The notes beneath the pieces are model-generated. The model had not been told where the DNA came from, did no database searches, and was given only the letters and a program-made list of their open reading frames with translations. Made by a program: the position numbers and the translations under genes. A stretch of DNA of 64,000 nucleotides from Clostridia bacterium (GTDB lineage: Bacteria > Bacillota > Clostridia > Lachnospirales > Lachnospiraceae), in assembly GCA_026000755.1 (NCBI GenBank), contig BNZC01000004.1, positions 1 to 64,000 on the forward strand, in the 5' to 3' direction. Below, in pieces: positions 45,006 through 52,724 of the stretch (the first letter of the stretch is position 1; each line of letters begins with the position of its first letter).

Positions 45006-46976
45006 ATGAAGTTATTGTCTTACCTAAAACTAACCGTTCAGTATTACCGGGACTATGGCATGGGTGCCGTTGTAAAAAAATATAAAAATAAACTGCGAAA
45101 CAGCAGCATCTTCCGGAAACGGCTGTACCGTACTTATGTAAAGAGCATATTGCCCACAGAAGAGGAAAGAAAAGAGCAGAGCAGTCATGTGTTCTCAAAA
45201 GACATCTGCTTTTCTGTTTTGGTACCCTTATATAATACGCCCAAGGAATATCTGCTTGCCATGATAGAATCGGTGGAGAAACAGACCTATGGGAAGTGGC
45301 AGTTGTGCCTTGCGGATGCAAGCGACAGCGGCAGTAAGGAATGCCGTACCCCATTAAAGCAGAACGATTCGGCTGTTAGAGGGAGGGACTTTGACAGCCA
45401 TCAAATTCGCCGATTCTGTGAGGAAAAAGCAAAAGTCAATCCTCGCATCTCCTATCAAAAATTAGAAACCAACGGCGGGATTTCAGCAAACACCAACGCT
45501 GCCCTTGCCATGGCAACGGGGAATTACATGGTCTTGCTTGACCATGATGATCTTTTGCATGAGAGTGCACTTTATGAGCTTGCTTGTGCCATTGAAAAAC
45601 AGGATGCGGATTTTCTTTACACCGATGAGGCGGTTTTTCAAAATTCCATCGAAAATATCGTACTCTTTCATTTTAAGCCCGATTTTGCTCCGGATAATCT
45701 CTTGAGTAACAATTATATTACTCATTTGAGTTGTTTTGCAAAATCGCTTCTGGCGCAGACGGGGGGATTTCGCAAAGAATTTGACGGCAGTCAAGACCAT
45801 GATTTGATTCTGCGGTTGACAGGTGCGGCAAGGCACATTGTCCACATTCCGAAAGTCCTGTATTTCTGGCGTTCTCACCCTGCTTCCGTGGCTTCTGATT
45901 TATCGGCAAAAACCTATGCCATTGAGGCGGGACGAGCAGCGGTGCAGGATTATTTGGATACGAAAGGCGAGAGGGCAAGAGTCGAAAGTTCTACCGATTT
46001 TCCAACGATTTATCGGATTCGGTATGAGATTTTCGACAGCCCGAAGGTTTCGATTGTGATTCCCAATAAAGACCATGTAAAAGACTTGTCCCTTTGCCTG
46101 GAGTCGATTGAGAAAAAGACAAGTTATGGGAATTATGAAATACTTGTGGTGGAAAATAACAGTACACAGGAGGAAACTTGGAACTATTATGAAACGATCA
46201 AAAAGTGTCAAAATGTAAGTGTTGTGACATTCGAAAGTTCGGGTTCAGAAGCAAATTCGAAGCAAAAGAAAGCACCGAAACAATCAGAATCCGGTAATTT
46301 TGTGAAATCACAAGAACAGGTTCAGGAGAAATTAACATACACCTTTAACTACTCTGCACTCAATAACTTTGGAGTATCCAGGTGCAGTGGAGAATACATC
46401 CTATTCCTCAACAATGATACCGAGATCATAAGCCCTGACTGGATTCAAGAATTGCTGATGTATGCCCAAAGAAGTGACGTGGGCGCAGTGGGTGCAAAGC
46501 TGTTCTTTGCAAATGGTTGGATTCAGCATGGTGGGATTTTCCTTGGGTTGGGGGGAGTGATCGCCGCCGATGCCTATCAAGATGAACTGGATGTTAGGGG
46601 CTATATGGGGCGTTTGTGTTATGTTCAGGATGTCACGGCGGTGACAGGAGCCTGCATGATGGTGAAACGAACGGTCTTTGAACAAGTGGGCGGTTTTGAA
46701 GAAGCATTACCTGTAGCCTACAACGATGTGGATTTTTGCTTAAAATTGCATGAATGTGGCTATTTGAATATCATGACACCCCAGGCACAGCTGTTCCATT
46801 ACGAGTCCAAAAGCCGGGGGCGAGATGAGCAAGGGTCAGCAAAGGCACGTTTGGAACGAGATGTGACCTATATGCGGGAAAAATGGGGAGGGGTTATAGA
46901 AAAGGGTGATCCTTATTATAATCCGAACTTCTCAAGGACGAAAGTGTGGCGGCTCAAGGAAAGAGAAAGAATTTAA
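45006..46976 (+). CDS. Double-domain family 2 glycosyltransferase (WsaF/rhamnosyltransferase-like)
   Basis: 656 residues with two GT-A domains. The first (about 70-300) has SVLVPLYNTPKEYL, LLDHDDLLHE and HDLILRLTG; the second (about 345-640) has VSIVIPNKDHVKDL, LFLNNDTEIISPDWI, VTGACMMVKRTVF and YNDVDFCLKL. A hydrophilic insert rich in Ser/Lys/Gln lies around residues 415-440 (GSEANSKQKKAPKQSESG). RBS AAGGAG precedes the ATG at 45006. It probably builds a surface polysaccharide backbone. Confidence 0.92.
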   Translation: MKLLSYLKLTVQYYRDYGMGAVVKKYKNKLRNSSIFRKRLYRTYVKSILPTEEERKEQSSHVFSKDICFSVLVPLYNTPKEYLLAMIESVEKQTYGKWQLCLADASDSGSKECRTPLKQNDSAVRGRDFDSHQIRRFCEEKAKVNPRISYQKLETNGGISANTNAALAMATGNYMVLLDHDDLLHESALYELACAIEKQDADFLYTDEAVFQNSIENIVLFHFKPDFAPDNLLSNNYITHLSCFAKSLLAQTGGFRKEFDGSQDHDLILRLTGAARHIVHIPKVLYFWRSHPASVASDLSAKTYAIEAGRAAVQDYLDTKGERARVESSTDFPTIYRIRYEIFDSPKVSIVIPNKDHVKDLSLCLESIEKKTSYGNYEILVVENNSTQEETWNYYETIKKCQNVSVVTFESSGSEANSKQKKAPKQSESGNFVKSQEQVQEKLTYTFNYSALNNFGVSRCSGEYILFLNNDTEIISPDWIQELLMYAQRSDVGAVGAKLFFANGWIQHGGIFLGLGGVIAADAYQDELDVRGYMGRLCYVQDVTAVTGACMMVKRTVFEQVGGFEEALPVAYNDVDFCLKLHECGYLNIMTPQAQLFHYESKSRGRDEQGSAKARLERDVTYMREKWGGVIEKGDPYYNPNFSRTKVWRLKERERI

Positions 46977-46991
46977 TGCCTATAATATAGC

Positions 46992-47110
46992 TTATCGGAA
47001 GTTCGGTACGAACTTTCGATAAAAAATGCTTATCGAAACGCAGTTTCGGTAAGAGGGGCGTTCTTTGCCCCGTAAATCTGATTATAGGAAGTGTTCTTTA
47101 CTTCCTGTAA
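46992..47110. repeat. Chain of four hairpins, two with loop GTTCTTT
   Basis: TTATCGGAAGTTC/GAACTTTCGATAA (46992-47022); CTTATCGAAAC-GCA-GTTTCGGTAAG (47029-47053); GGGGC-GTTCTTT-GCCCC (47055-47071); TTATAGGAAGT-GTTCTTT-ACTTCCTGTAA (47082-47110). Their flanks and loops match the hairpins at 12916 and 44932. Confidence 0.85.
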
Positions 47111-47155
47111 TATTATTATTTCCTTGCGTTTCGCAATTACCTAGAAGATTATACC

Positions 47156-47229
47156 AAATAAAATCCAAACCTTATCAAGCAAATCTCTTTTCTATATGGG
47201 ATTTGTACGAAAAGATTTGGATTTTATTT
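47156..47229. repeat. 14-bp perfect inverted repeat upstream of tnpB-like gene
   Basis: AAATAAAATCCAAA (47156-47169) and TTTGGATTTTATTT (47216-47229) around a 46-base loop. It may be the left-end structure of an IS605-type element or a terminator. Confidence 0.7.
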
Positions 47230-47287
47230 TAGTTGGGATATTTATGATTTGGTACAAACCTCTTCAACCTCCCCGGCAAAGTTTTCC

Positions 47288-47314
47288 TTGACAATATATA
47301 TATATATATATAAT
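47288..47314 (+). promoter_or_regulatory. Promoter with (TA)9 spacer
   Basis: TTGACA (47288-47293) and TATAAT (47309-47314) are separated by 15 bases that are almost entirely a TA dinucleotide repeat (nine TA units, 47295-47312, running into the -10). One extra TA unit would give the ideal 17-base spacer. Both boxes are perfect consensus. Confidence 0.7.
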
Positions 47315-47376
47315 GGATAGTGTCGAAACCGCACTAACTTACGGCAAGGAAAACAGACAGGCAGGTACGCCGGATT

Positions 47377-48375
47377 ATGGAGAAACGCTTTAATTTTCGC
47401 ATATATCCCAACAAGGCACAAGAAGAACAGATCAGGAAAAACTTTGGTTGTGTTCGCTTTGTCTACAACTATTTTCTAAGCAAACGCATGGAGAAGTATA
47501 ATGCGGGTAAGGGTATTTACACTTACTATGAAGCCAGCAAAGACTTGACTGTGCTGAAAAAAACAGAGGGTTATGCGTGGCTCAAGGAAGCAGATTCTCA
47601 TTCCTTACAAAATGCCTTAAAAGACATGAATTTTGCTTTTTCGCAGTTTTATCGCAGAACGCGAGAAAAGAATGCCCAACCGGGCTTCCCGCGTTTCAAG
47701 AAAAAAGGAGAAACACGGCAGTCCTATATGAGTCAAGCCCAGATTGGCAGAAACGGTGTTCCCAGTATTGCAGTATTAGAGAAAACAATAAAACTGCCGA
47801 AATTGGGATTTGTGGCGTGCCGGGTGTCAAAACCCATCTCCGGCAGAATCCTTTCCGCAAATGTGTTTCAGGTTCCAAGCGGCAAATATTTTGTTTCGGT
47901 TTGTTGCACGGATATAGAGCAGGAGGCATTTCCACAGACGGGGAAAGAGATTACACTGCATGTTGGAACACAGAGTTTGACGGTATCCTCAGAAATGACA
48001 CAAAAGAAGATTTCACGCCTGCATCGGCACCTGTCACGAAAACCAAGGGGCAGTGCAAACTACGAAAAGGCAAGAGTGACTTTGGCGAAAGCCCATGAGC
48101 GAGTGAAAAACCAAAAGACCGACATGCTCCAGAAACTGAGTACGCAGTTGGTACGTGACCATGACCTGATTTGTATCCGCAAGGCAGAATTGGAAAAAAT
48201 GAGGGAAAAGTCCCATTTTACCTACCACCTATGGGATACGTCATGGGGCGAATTTGTAAAGATGCTGAAATACAAATGCAACTGGTATGGCAAGACTCTT
48301 GTGGAAGTTCCCGGGACACAGGATACAGACAGCGACATTCTCAGTAAGCCCCTATGGAATCCGGGTAATTTCTGA
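47377..48375 (+). CDS. TnpB-like protein, predicted nuclease-dead and C-terminally truncated
   Basis: 332 residues (active TnpB usually 370-410). The N-terminal half is typical: FNFRIYPNKAQEEQIRKNFGC, GFPRFKKKGE, ISRLHRHLSRKPRGSANYEKAR and DTSWGEFVKMLKYK are standard TnpB stretches. The RuvC-I aspartate (usually GIDLG) is replaced in TLHVG by H195. The RuvC-II glutamate (usually IEDLNV) is replaced in ICIRKAELEKM by R268. The zinc finger and RuvC-III aspartate are missing because the protein ends after LVEVPGTQDTD. No tnpA lies nearby. It is either a decaying transposon gene or an exapted RNA-guided DNA-binding protein of TldR type. Confidence 0.85.
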   Translation: MEKRFNFRIYPNKAQEEQIRKNFGCVRFVYNYFLSKRMEKYNAGKGIYTYYEASKDLTVLKKTEGYAWLKEADSHSLQNALKDMNFAFSQFYRRTREKNAQPGFPRFKKKGETRQSYMSQAQIGRNGVPSIAVLEKTIKLPKLGFVACRVSKPISGRILSANVFQVPSGKYFVSVCCTDIEQEAFPQTGKEITLHVGTQSLTVSSEMTQKKISRLHRHLSRKPRGSANYEKARVTLAKAHERVKNQKTDMLQKLSTQLVRDHDLICIRKAELEKMREKSHFTYHLWDTSWGEFVKMLKYKCNWYGKTLVEVPGTQDTDSDILSKPLWNPGNF

Positions 48376-48384
48376 TATTTATAG

Positions 48385-48500
48385 CACAACAATAGCTACA
48401 CGGTACGGGCGGGCAGTCCGAAACCTAACGCCTGTAGAGAATGTGTAAGACGGCTTGCCGCCACCTTCGTTGAAGCAGGAATCCCGTGTTACAGGGAAAG
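48385..48500 (+). ncRNA. Omega-RNA-like sequence downstream of TnpB-like gene
   Basis: The region contains ACCTAACGCCTGTAGAGA and CCACCTTCGTTGAAGCAGGA, conserved at the right end of many IS605-family elements where they form the scaffold of the omega-RNA. GGCGGGCA near 48407-48414 can pair with TGCCGCC near 48456-48462, and a terminal hairpin follows (CCC...GGG, 48483-48496). Flanking ACGGTAC/GTACCGT (48400-48406, 48505-48511) could close the structure. The guide would begin about 48501, in the leader of the next gene. Confidence 0.6.
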
Positions 48501-48543
48501 CCAAGTACCGTATTTTATTATAATTGATGGCGTGGAGTGTTCG

Positions 48544-50838
48544 ATGAAAAAATACCAACAACAGCAGCAGATGCTAGAAGTCGTATTTCTTAGTTACAAA
48601 GCGGCAATGAGTGATTCGATTGAAAGTATATACCTTGCCGCAAAAGCAGATCCTGCCTGTGATGCCTATTGGATTCCCATCCCCTACTACGACCGTAAGC
48701 CTGACGGAACACTTGGAACCATGCACTATGAGGGCGAAGAATATTATGCTGACAACATAGAGTGTACCGACTGGCAGACATATGATATTGAGGTCAGACA
48801 TCCCGATGTGATCTTTACCTTTAACCCCTATGATGGGGGAAATCGTATGACCACCGTTCATCCTGATTTTTACTGTAAACGTTTGCGGGGTTTGACAGAC
48901 TTGCTTGTCTATTGCCCCTATTTTGTCGTTGTGGACGATGTTCCGGAACATTTGGCAGAAGTTCTTGCTTGTGTATTTGCCCATAAGGTGATTGTGCAGT
49001 CCGAAAAAGTTCGTGATACGTATGTACGTGTGTATAAGGAGCAGTTCGGCGGTGTAGGCGACCGATTTGGTAAGCCGGAGGATAAATTCATCGCACTGGG
49101 AAGTCCAAAGTTTGATAAAGTAATCTATTCCAAGCGTGAGGACTTTATGCTTCCCGATGAATGGATGAAATTAATGGAAAGACCCAACGGAACAAGGAAG
49201 AAAGTCATTCTCTACAACACGACAGTCGCAGCAATTTTGCAGTACAGCGAGCAGTATTTGAAGAAATTACGCTCTGTGCTTGAAACATTCCGTGAGCGTG
49301 AGGATGTGGTACTGTGGTGGCGTCCCCATCCTCTGATGTTGGCTGCATTTTCCGGTATGCGACCCGAGTTGCCTGATGAGTATAAAAAGATTGTTGAAGC
49401 TTATAGGTGCGAGGGCTTTGGCATTTATGATGAAAGTGCCGACCTACACAGAGCGATTGCTTGGAGCGATGGGTATTATGGGGATTGGAGTTCCTTGGTA
49501 GCATTGTATGAAGTTACCGGAAAAGGAATGATGCTGCAAGATGTAAAGATGGACGTGCCTAAAAAGCACGATTACAGGCAACTATTGGTTCCTGCAAGTT
49601 CCGCTTATGACGGGTTGCTTTGTATAACGCTCTATGATTCCTTAATTGTGGCAATATCCCTTGTTGATACAAAAAACTTAATGCATAGTCACTTCTGCAA
49701 TTATCCTGTCTACAACAGCGATTTTGCGATATTGCCTTTTTCGTATGTAACATCAAAGATAGGAACAAAATTATACTTTGCTCCCCGTTGGTATGTACAA
49801 GGGAATCACTTTGCGATATACGATGAAATCACGAAAACCTTTGATTACATTGCTTTAGAGGATAAAACAACGGAACTGCTTGATGACGATGAAAATAGGA
49901 GCATTAAAAAGTGGGGAAGTAAATTAAATGATTCAAACAGTCCCAAATTCCAAAATATGATCAGCTATGGGGATTCCTTATTTCTTACACCGAGTTCTTA
50001 TCCCGCTATCGTTCGAGTGGATTTGAAAACGAAAGCCGTTTTTTACTATAACGATTTTGTTAAAGAACTTATACAAATCTCAAAAAAATACGGCAACCGC
50101 ACTTCGTATGCGTTTAGTATGTCACGTCAGCTTGGTTCAAAGATTTATATGGCTTGCAGATGGGCAGATCTTTTGGTCGAATTTGATATGGAAATATGTA
50201 AAAGCAAGATAATCCTATTAAGCGATCGAAAATTTGGCAATCCAGTGATTCAGTTTGACGGCGAAAACGTTTGGTTGTTTTCCGATCGTTATGATATTAC
50301 ACGTTGGAATCCAAAAACCTCAGAACACCGAGTATTTAACCACTATCCCGATGAGATTGGTGAAGCTCCTAAGTGGCAATTTTTCGCAATCTTGTGTGGA
50401 TTTATTTTTGCGAATACGGTAAACGATAAACAATCTCTATTAAAGATAGACACAAATTCAGGGGATATAACGATTGCCGGCGAACTAACGGAGATGATTT
50501 CCGCCGAAGAACACATTGTGTCCTTGGCAAATTGTGAGGAAAAATTATATCTTACAACCGATAAAAACAATATTTATGTATTAAGTGATTTGGATGGAGC
50601 GTATCGTAAAGCTGATTTTTCAAGTTCCGAAGAAGAAAAAATGCAATTGTACAGAGAACGCTTACGTCTTTATAAAAATACCGGAGCATTATTTTTTACA
50701 GAAAATGTCGAGTGTAGTTTAGATGAATATCTGGATGTGGTTTTAGGTGGAATTGAAGCTTGCAATGTTACCGGAACAGTACAAGGCGATACCGGCAGAC
50801 CAATATATGAATATATAAAAAACGAGCATGGTAATTAG
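48544..50838 (+). CDS. TagF-like glycerophosphotransferase fused to beta-propeller-like domain
   Basis: 764 residues from the ATG at 48544 (GGAG 6 bases upstream). The first ~330 residues resemble CDP-glycerol glycerophosphotransferases of teichoic acid synthesis: VVFLSYKAAMSDSIESIY, DVIFTFNPYDGGNR, LGSPKFDKV, VLWWRPHPLM and AWSDGYYGDWSSLV. The remaining ~400 residues show repeated strands such as GTKLYFAPRWYVQGNHFAIYD, GSKIYMACRWADLLVEFD and GENVWLFSDRYDITRWNP, the pattern of a beta-propeller. There is no signal peptide. First gene of the long surface-polymer operon. Confidence 0.75.
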   Translation: MKKYQQQQQMLEVVFLSYKAAMSDSIESIYLAAKADPACDAYWIPIPYYDRKPDGTLGTMHYEGEEYYADNIECTDWQTYDIEVRHPDVIFTFNPYDGGNRMTTVHPDFYCKRLRGLTDLLVYCPYFVVVDDVPEHLAEVLACVFAHKVIVQSEKVRDTYVRVYKEQFGGVGDRFGKPEDKFIALGSPKFDKVIYSKREDFMLPDEWMKLMERPNGTRKKVILYNTTVAAILQYSEQYLKKLRSVLETFREREDVVLWWRPHPLMLAAFSGMRPELPDEYKKIVEAYRCEGFGIYDESADLHRAIAWSDGYYGDWSSLVALYEVTGKGMMLQDVKMDVPKKHDYRQLLVPASSAYDGLLCITLYDSLIVAISLVDTKNLMHSHFCNYPVYNSDFAILPFSYVTSKIGTKLYFAPRWYVQGNHFAIYDEITKTFDYIALEDKTTELLDDDENRSIKKWGSKLNDSNSPKFQNMISYGDSLFLTPSSYPAIVRVDLKTKAVFYYNDFVKELIQISKKYGNRTSYAFSMSRQLGSKIYMACRWADLLVEFDMEICKSKIILLSDRKFGNPVIQFDGENVWLFSDRYDITRWNPKTSEHRVFNHYPDEIGEAPKWQFFAILCGFIFANTVNDKQSLLKIDTNSGDITIAGELTEMISAEEHIVSLANCEEKLYLTTDKNNIYVLSDLDGAYRKADFSSSEEEKMQLYRERLRLYKNTGALFFTENVECSLDEYLDVVLGGIEACNVTGTVQGDTGRPIYEYIKNEHGN

Positions 50839-50877
50839 TGTAATGAGCCATTTCAACAGTAAGAGGGAGAGGCGAAA

Positions 50878-51660
50878 TTGAAAGTAGTGATTCTTGCAGG
50901 CGGATACGGCACACGTATCAGTGAGGAATCGTATCTAAAACCAAAACCAATGGTCGAAATAGATGAAAAACCGATACTCTGGCATATTATGAAATACTAT
51001 TCGACATTTGGCTTTCATGAGTTTGTAATATGTTGCGGTTATAAAGCCTATCTAATTAAGGAATATTTCGCCGACTATTATATACATACGTCTGATGTAA
51101 CTTTTGATTTTACAAAAGACGGACAAGGAAGTATGGAAGTTCACAGCAATCAGTCAGAGCCATGGAAAGTCACTCTTGTGGATACGGGCAAGGATGTTCA
51201 AACAGGCGGCAGAGTAAAACGGATTCAACGATATATCGGCAATGAAACTTTTATGCTTACCTATGGTGATGGTGTGAGTAATGTTGATTTACACTCCGTT
51301 CTAAAATTGCATAGCGAAAGCAAAAAGACAGTTACATTGACAGGGGTTCAGCTTGCCGGGCGTTTCGGCTTGCTTGATATTGAAAATAACACAGTCACGG
51401 CATTCCGGGAAAAAGACATAGAAGAGGGCGGTTGGATCAATGGTGGATTTATGGTTTGCGAGCCTGAGATATTTCAGCTGATTGGTGGAGATGATACGAA
51501 TTTTGAGCGAACAACATTGCCGCAATTAGCTGTTGATGGCAAACTCTGTGTTTATAAACATTTTGGGTTTTGGAAATGTATGGATACGCAACGCGATAAA
51601 ATGAATTTGGAGGCATTATGGAATGATGGCAAGGCGGCTTGGAAAGTGTGGGACAAATGA
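50878..51660 (+). CDS. rfbF: Glucose-1-phosphate cytidylyltransferase
   Basis: Makes CDP-glucose from CTP and glucose 1-phosphate, the entry to CDP-deoxysugars. 260 residues from the TTG at 50878 (AGAGGGAGAGG upstream). VILAGGYGTRISEE, KPKPMVEIDEKPILWHIMKYY, FMLTYGDGVSNVD and GGWINGGFMVCEPEIF follow the RfbF pattern. No CDP-glucose 4,6-dehydratase is present in the window, so the next step lies elsewhere or CDP-glucose is used directly. Confidence 0.94.
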   Translation: MKVVILAGGYGTRISEESYLKPKPMVEIDEKPILWHIMKYYSTFGFHEFVICCGYKAYLIKEYFADYYIHTSDVTFDFTKDGQGSMEVHSNQSEPWKVTLVDTGKDVQTGGRVKRIQRYIGNETFMLTYGDGVSNVDLHSVLKLHSESKKTVTLTGVQLAGRFGLLDIENNTVTAFREKDIEEGGWINGGFMVCEPEIFQLIGGDDTNFERTTLPQLAVDGKLCVYKHFGFWKCMDTQRDKMNLEALWNDGKAAWKVWDK

Positions 51661-52708
51661 ACGGACTAAGCAAGCAAGTCTCTCTGATCGTGAACGAGTT
51701 ATCTTTGATCAACTGCAAGATGACTTGTCACGTCGGATCTTTCTTGCAAGAAAAGAGTTTACAGCCTTGCATTACGATGACTTTAGTGAAACACACGCCA
51801 CATCTCATTTTGAGCAATATTTTTTTGGGACAAATGAATGTTACTGCCCGCTTGAAAAGATTAGAAATATTTTAGAAACAGACAAGTGTATTATTTATGG
51901 GTATGGCAGGACAGGCAAGGCACTTTTGGCATCAATCCATAATACTTGCAATATTACTGCCATATATGATAACAATGCAGCAACTGCACAGCACCCGCCA
52001 ACAAGTTTGAAGGATTTTCCTGCATTTGATTATATTGTCATAGCAGTACTTGTTCCGGGTTTCCAACGTGAAATCATAAAGGAACTGCAAAAACTTGGCG
52101 TTGACTGGGAGAAAATTCTTTGCCCCTTTGTTATTGATGAAGAGAATCAATATTTTGATTCGGATATTATTCAGTTGGTTCCTGATGAAGTGTTTGTGGA
52201 TGGTGGTTGTTTCGATTTTTCCACATCTGCGAGGTTGCTGAAACTAAATCCGAATGTCAAAAAGATATATGCGTATGAACCAGACCCAACGAATGTAAAG
52301 CTTGTGCACAAAAATGCGAAGAAAGCAGGATTTACCAATGTCGAGATTGAGGAATTGGCGTGGTGGAAAGAAGAGACAAGCTTGCGGTTTCGTTCTTGGG
52401 GTGGGGCATCAAGAAAGGACGAAAACGGCACAATTGCTGTTAATACCAAAACGATAGATAATGTTGTGAAAGAGGAATACATCACATTTATCAAGATGGA
52501 TTTGGAGGGTGCCGAGTTGGAAGCGTTGATCGGGGCGAAAGAAACAATACTGCGATGTCGTCCGAAATTAGCAATCTCAATCTATCACAAACCAAACGAT
52601 TATTATGAAATTGCGGAATATATTAAAAGTATTGTGCCGCAATACAGACTCTTCATACGGCATTACAGTTCCGTTAATGATGATACTGTTTTATATTGCG
52701 TAATGTAG
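51623..52708 (+). CDS. FkbM-family methyltransferase with N-terminal YGYG module
   Basis: 361 residues from the ATG at 51623, overlapping rfbF by 38 bases; a second ATG follows at once, and GGAGG lies upstream. The N-terminal 165 residues contain a Rossmann-like module (CIIYGYGRTGKALLASI...AIYDN). The C-terminal part is a SAM-dependent FkbM domain: EVFVDGGCFDFSTSARL, KIYAYEPDPTNVKL, ITFIKMDLEGAELEAL. It likely O-methylates a sugar of the glycan. Start is somewhat uncertain. Confidence 0.85.
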   Translation: MMARRLGKCGTNERTKQASLSDRERVIFDQLQDDLSRRIFLARKEFTALHYDDFSETHATSHFEQYFFGTNECYCPLEKIRNILETDKCIIYGYGRTGKALLASIHNTCNITAIYDNNAATAQHPPTSLKDFPAFDYIVIAVLVPGFQREIIKELQKLGVDWEKILCPFVIDEENQYFDSDIIQLVPDEVFVDGGCFDFSTSARLLKLNPNVKKIYAYEPDPTNVKLVHKNAKKAGFTNVEIEELAWWKEETSLRFRSWGGASRKDENGTIAVNTKTIDNVVKEEYITFIKMDLEGAELEALIGAKETILRCRPKLAISIYHKPNDYYEIAEYIKSIVPQYRLFIRHYSSVNDDTVLYCVM

Positions 52709-52724
52709 GAAAGGACGTGACTTG

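Larger units (their letters stand above)
46977..47376. other. 400-base intergenic region upstream of tnpB-like gene
   Basis: It holds a chain of four hairpins (46992-47110), an inverted repeat (47156-47229) and a promoter with a TA-repeat spacer (47288-47314). No coding potential was seen. Confidence 0.75.

Noticed and set aside
47577..48098. Second open frame within the TnpB-like gene
   Set aside because: A shifted shadow of the real gene; the accepted frame contains all TnpB motifs.
48501..48520. Possible match of the putative guide to the htpG promoter region
   Set aside because: The similarity is limited to an AT-rich ATTATAAT core and is expected by chance.
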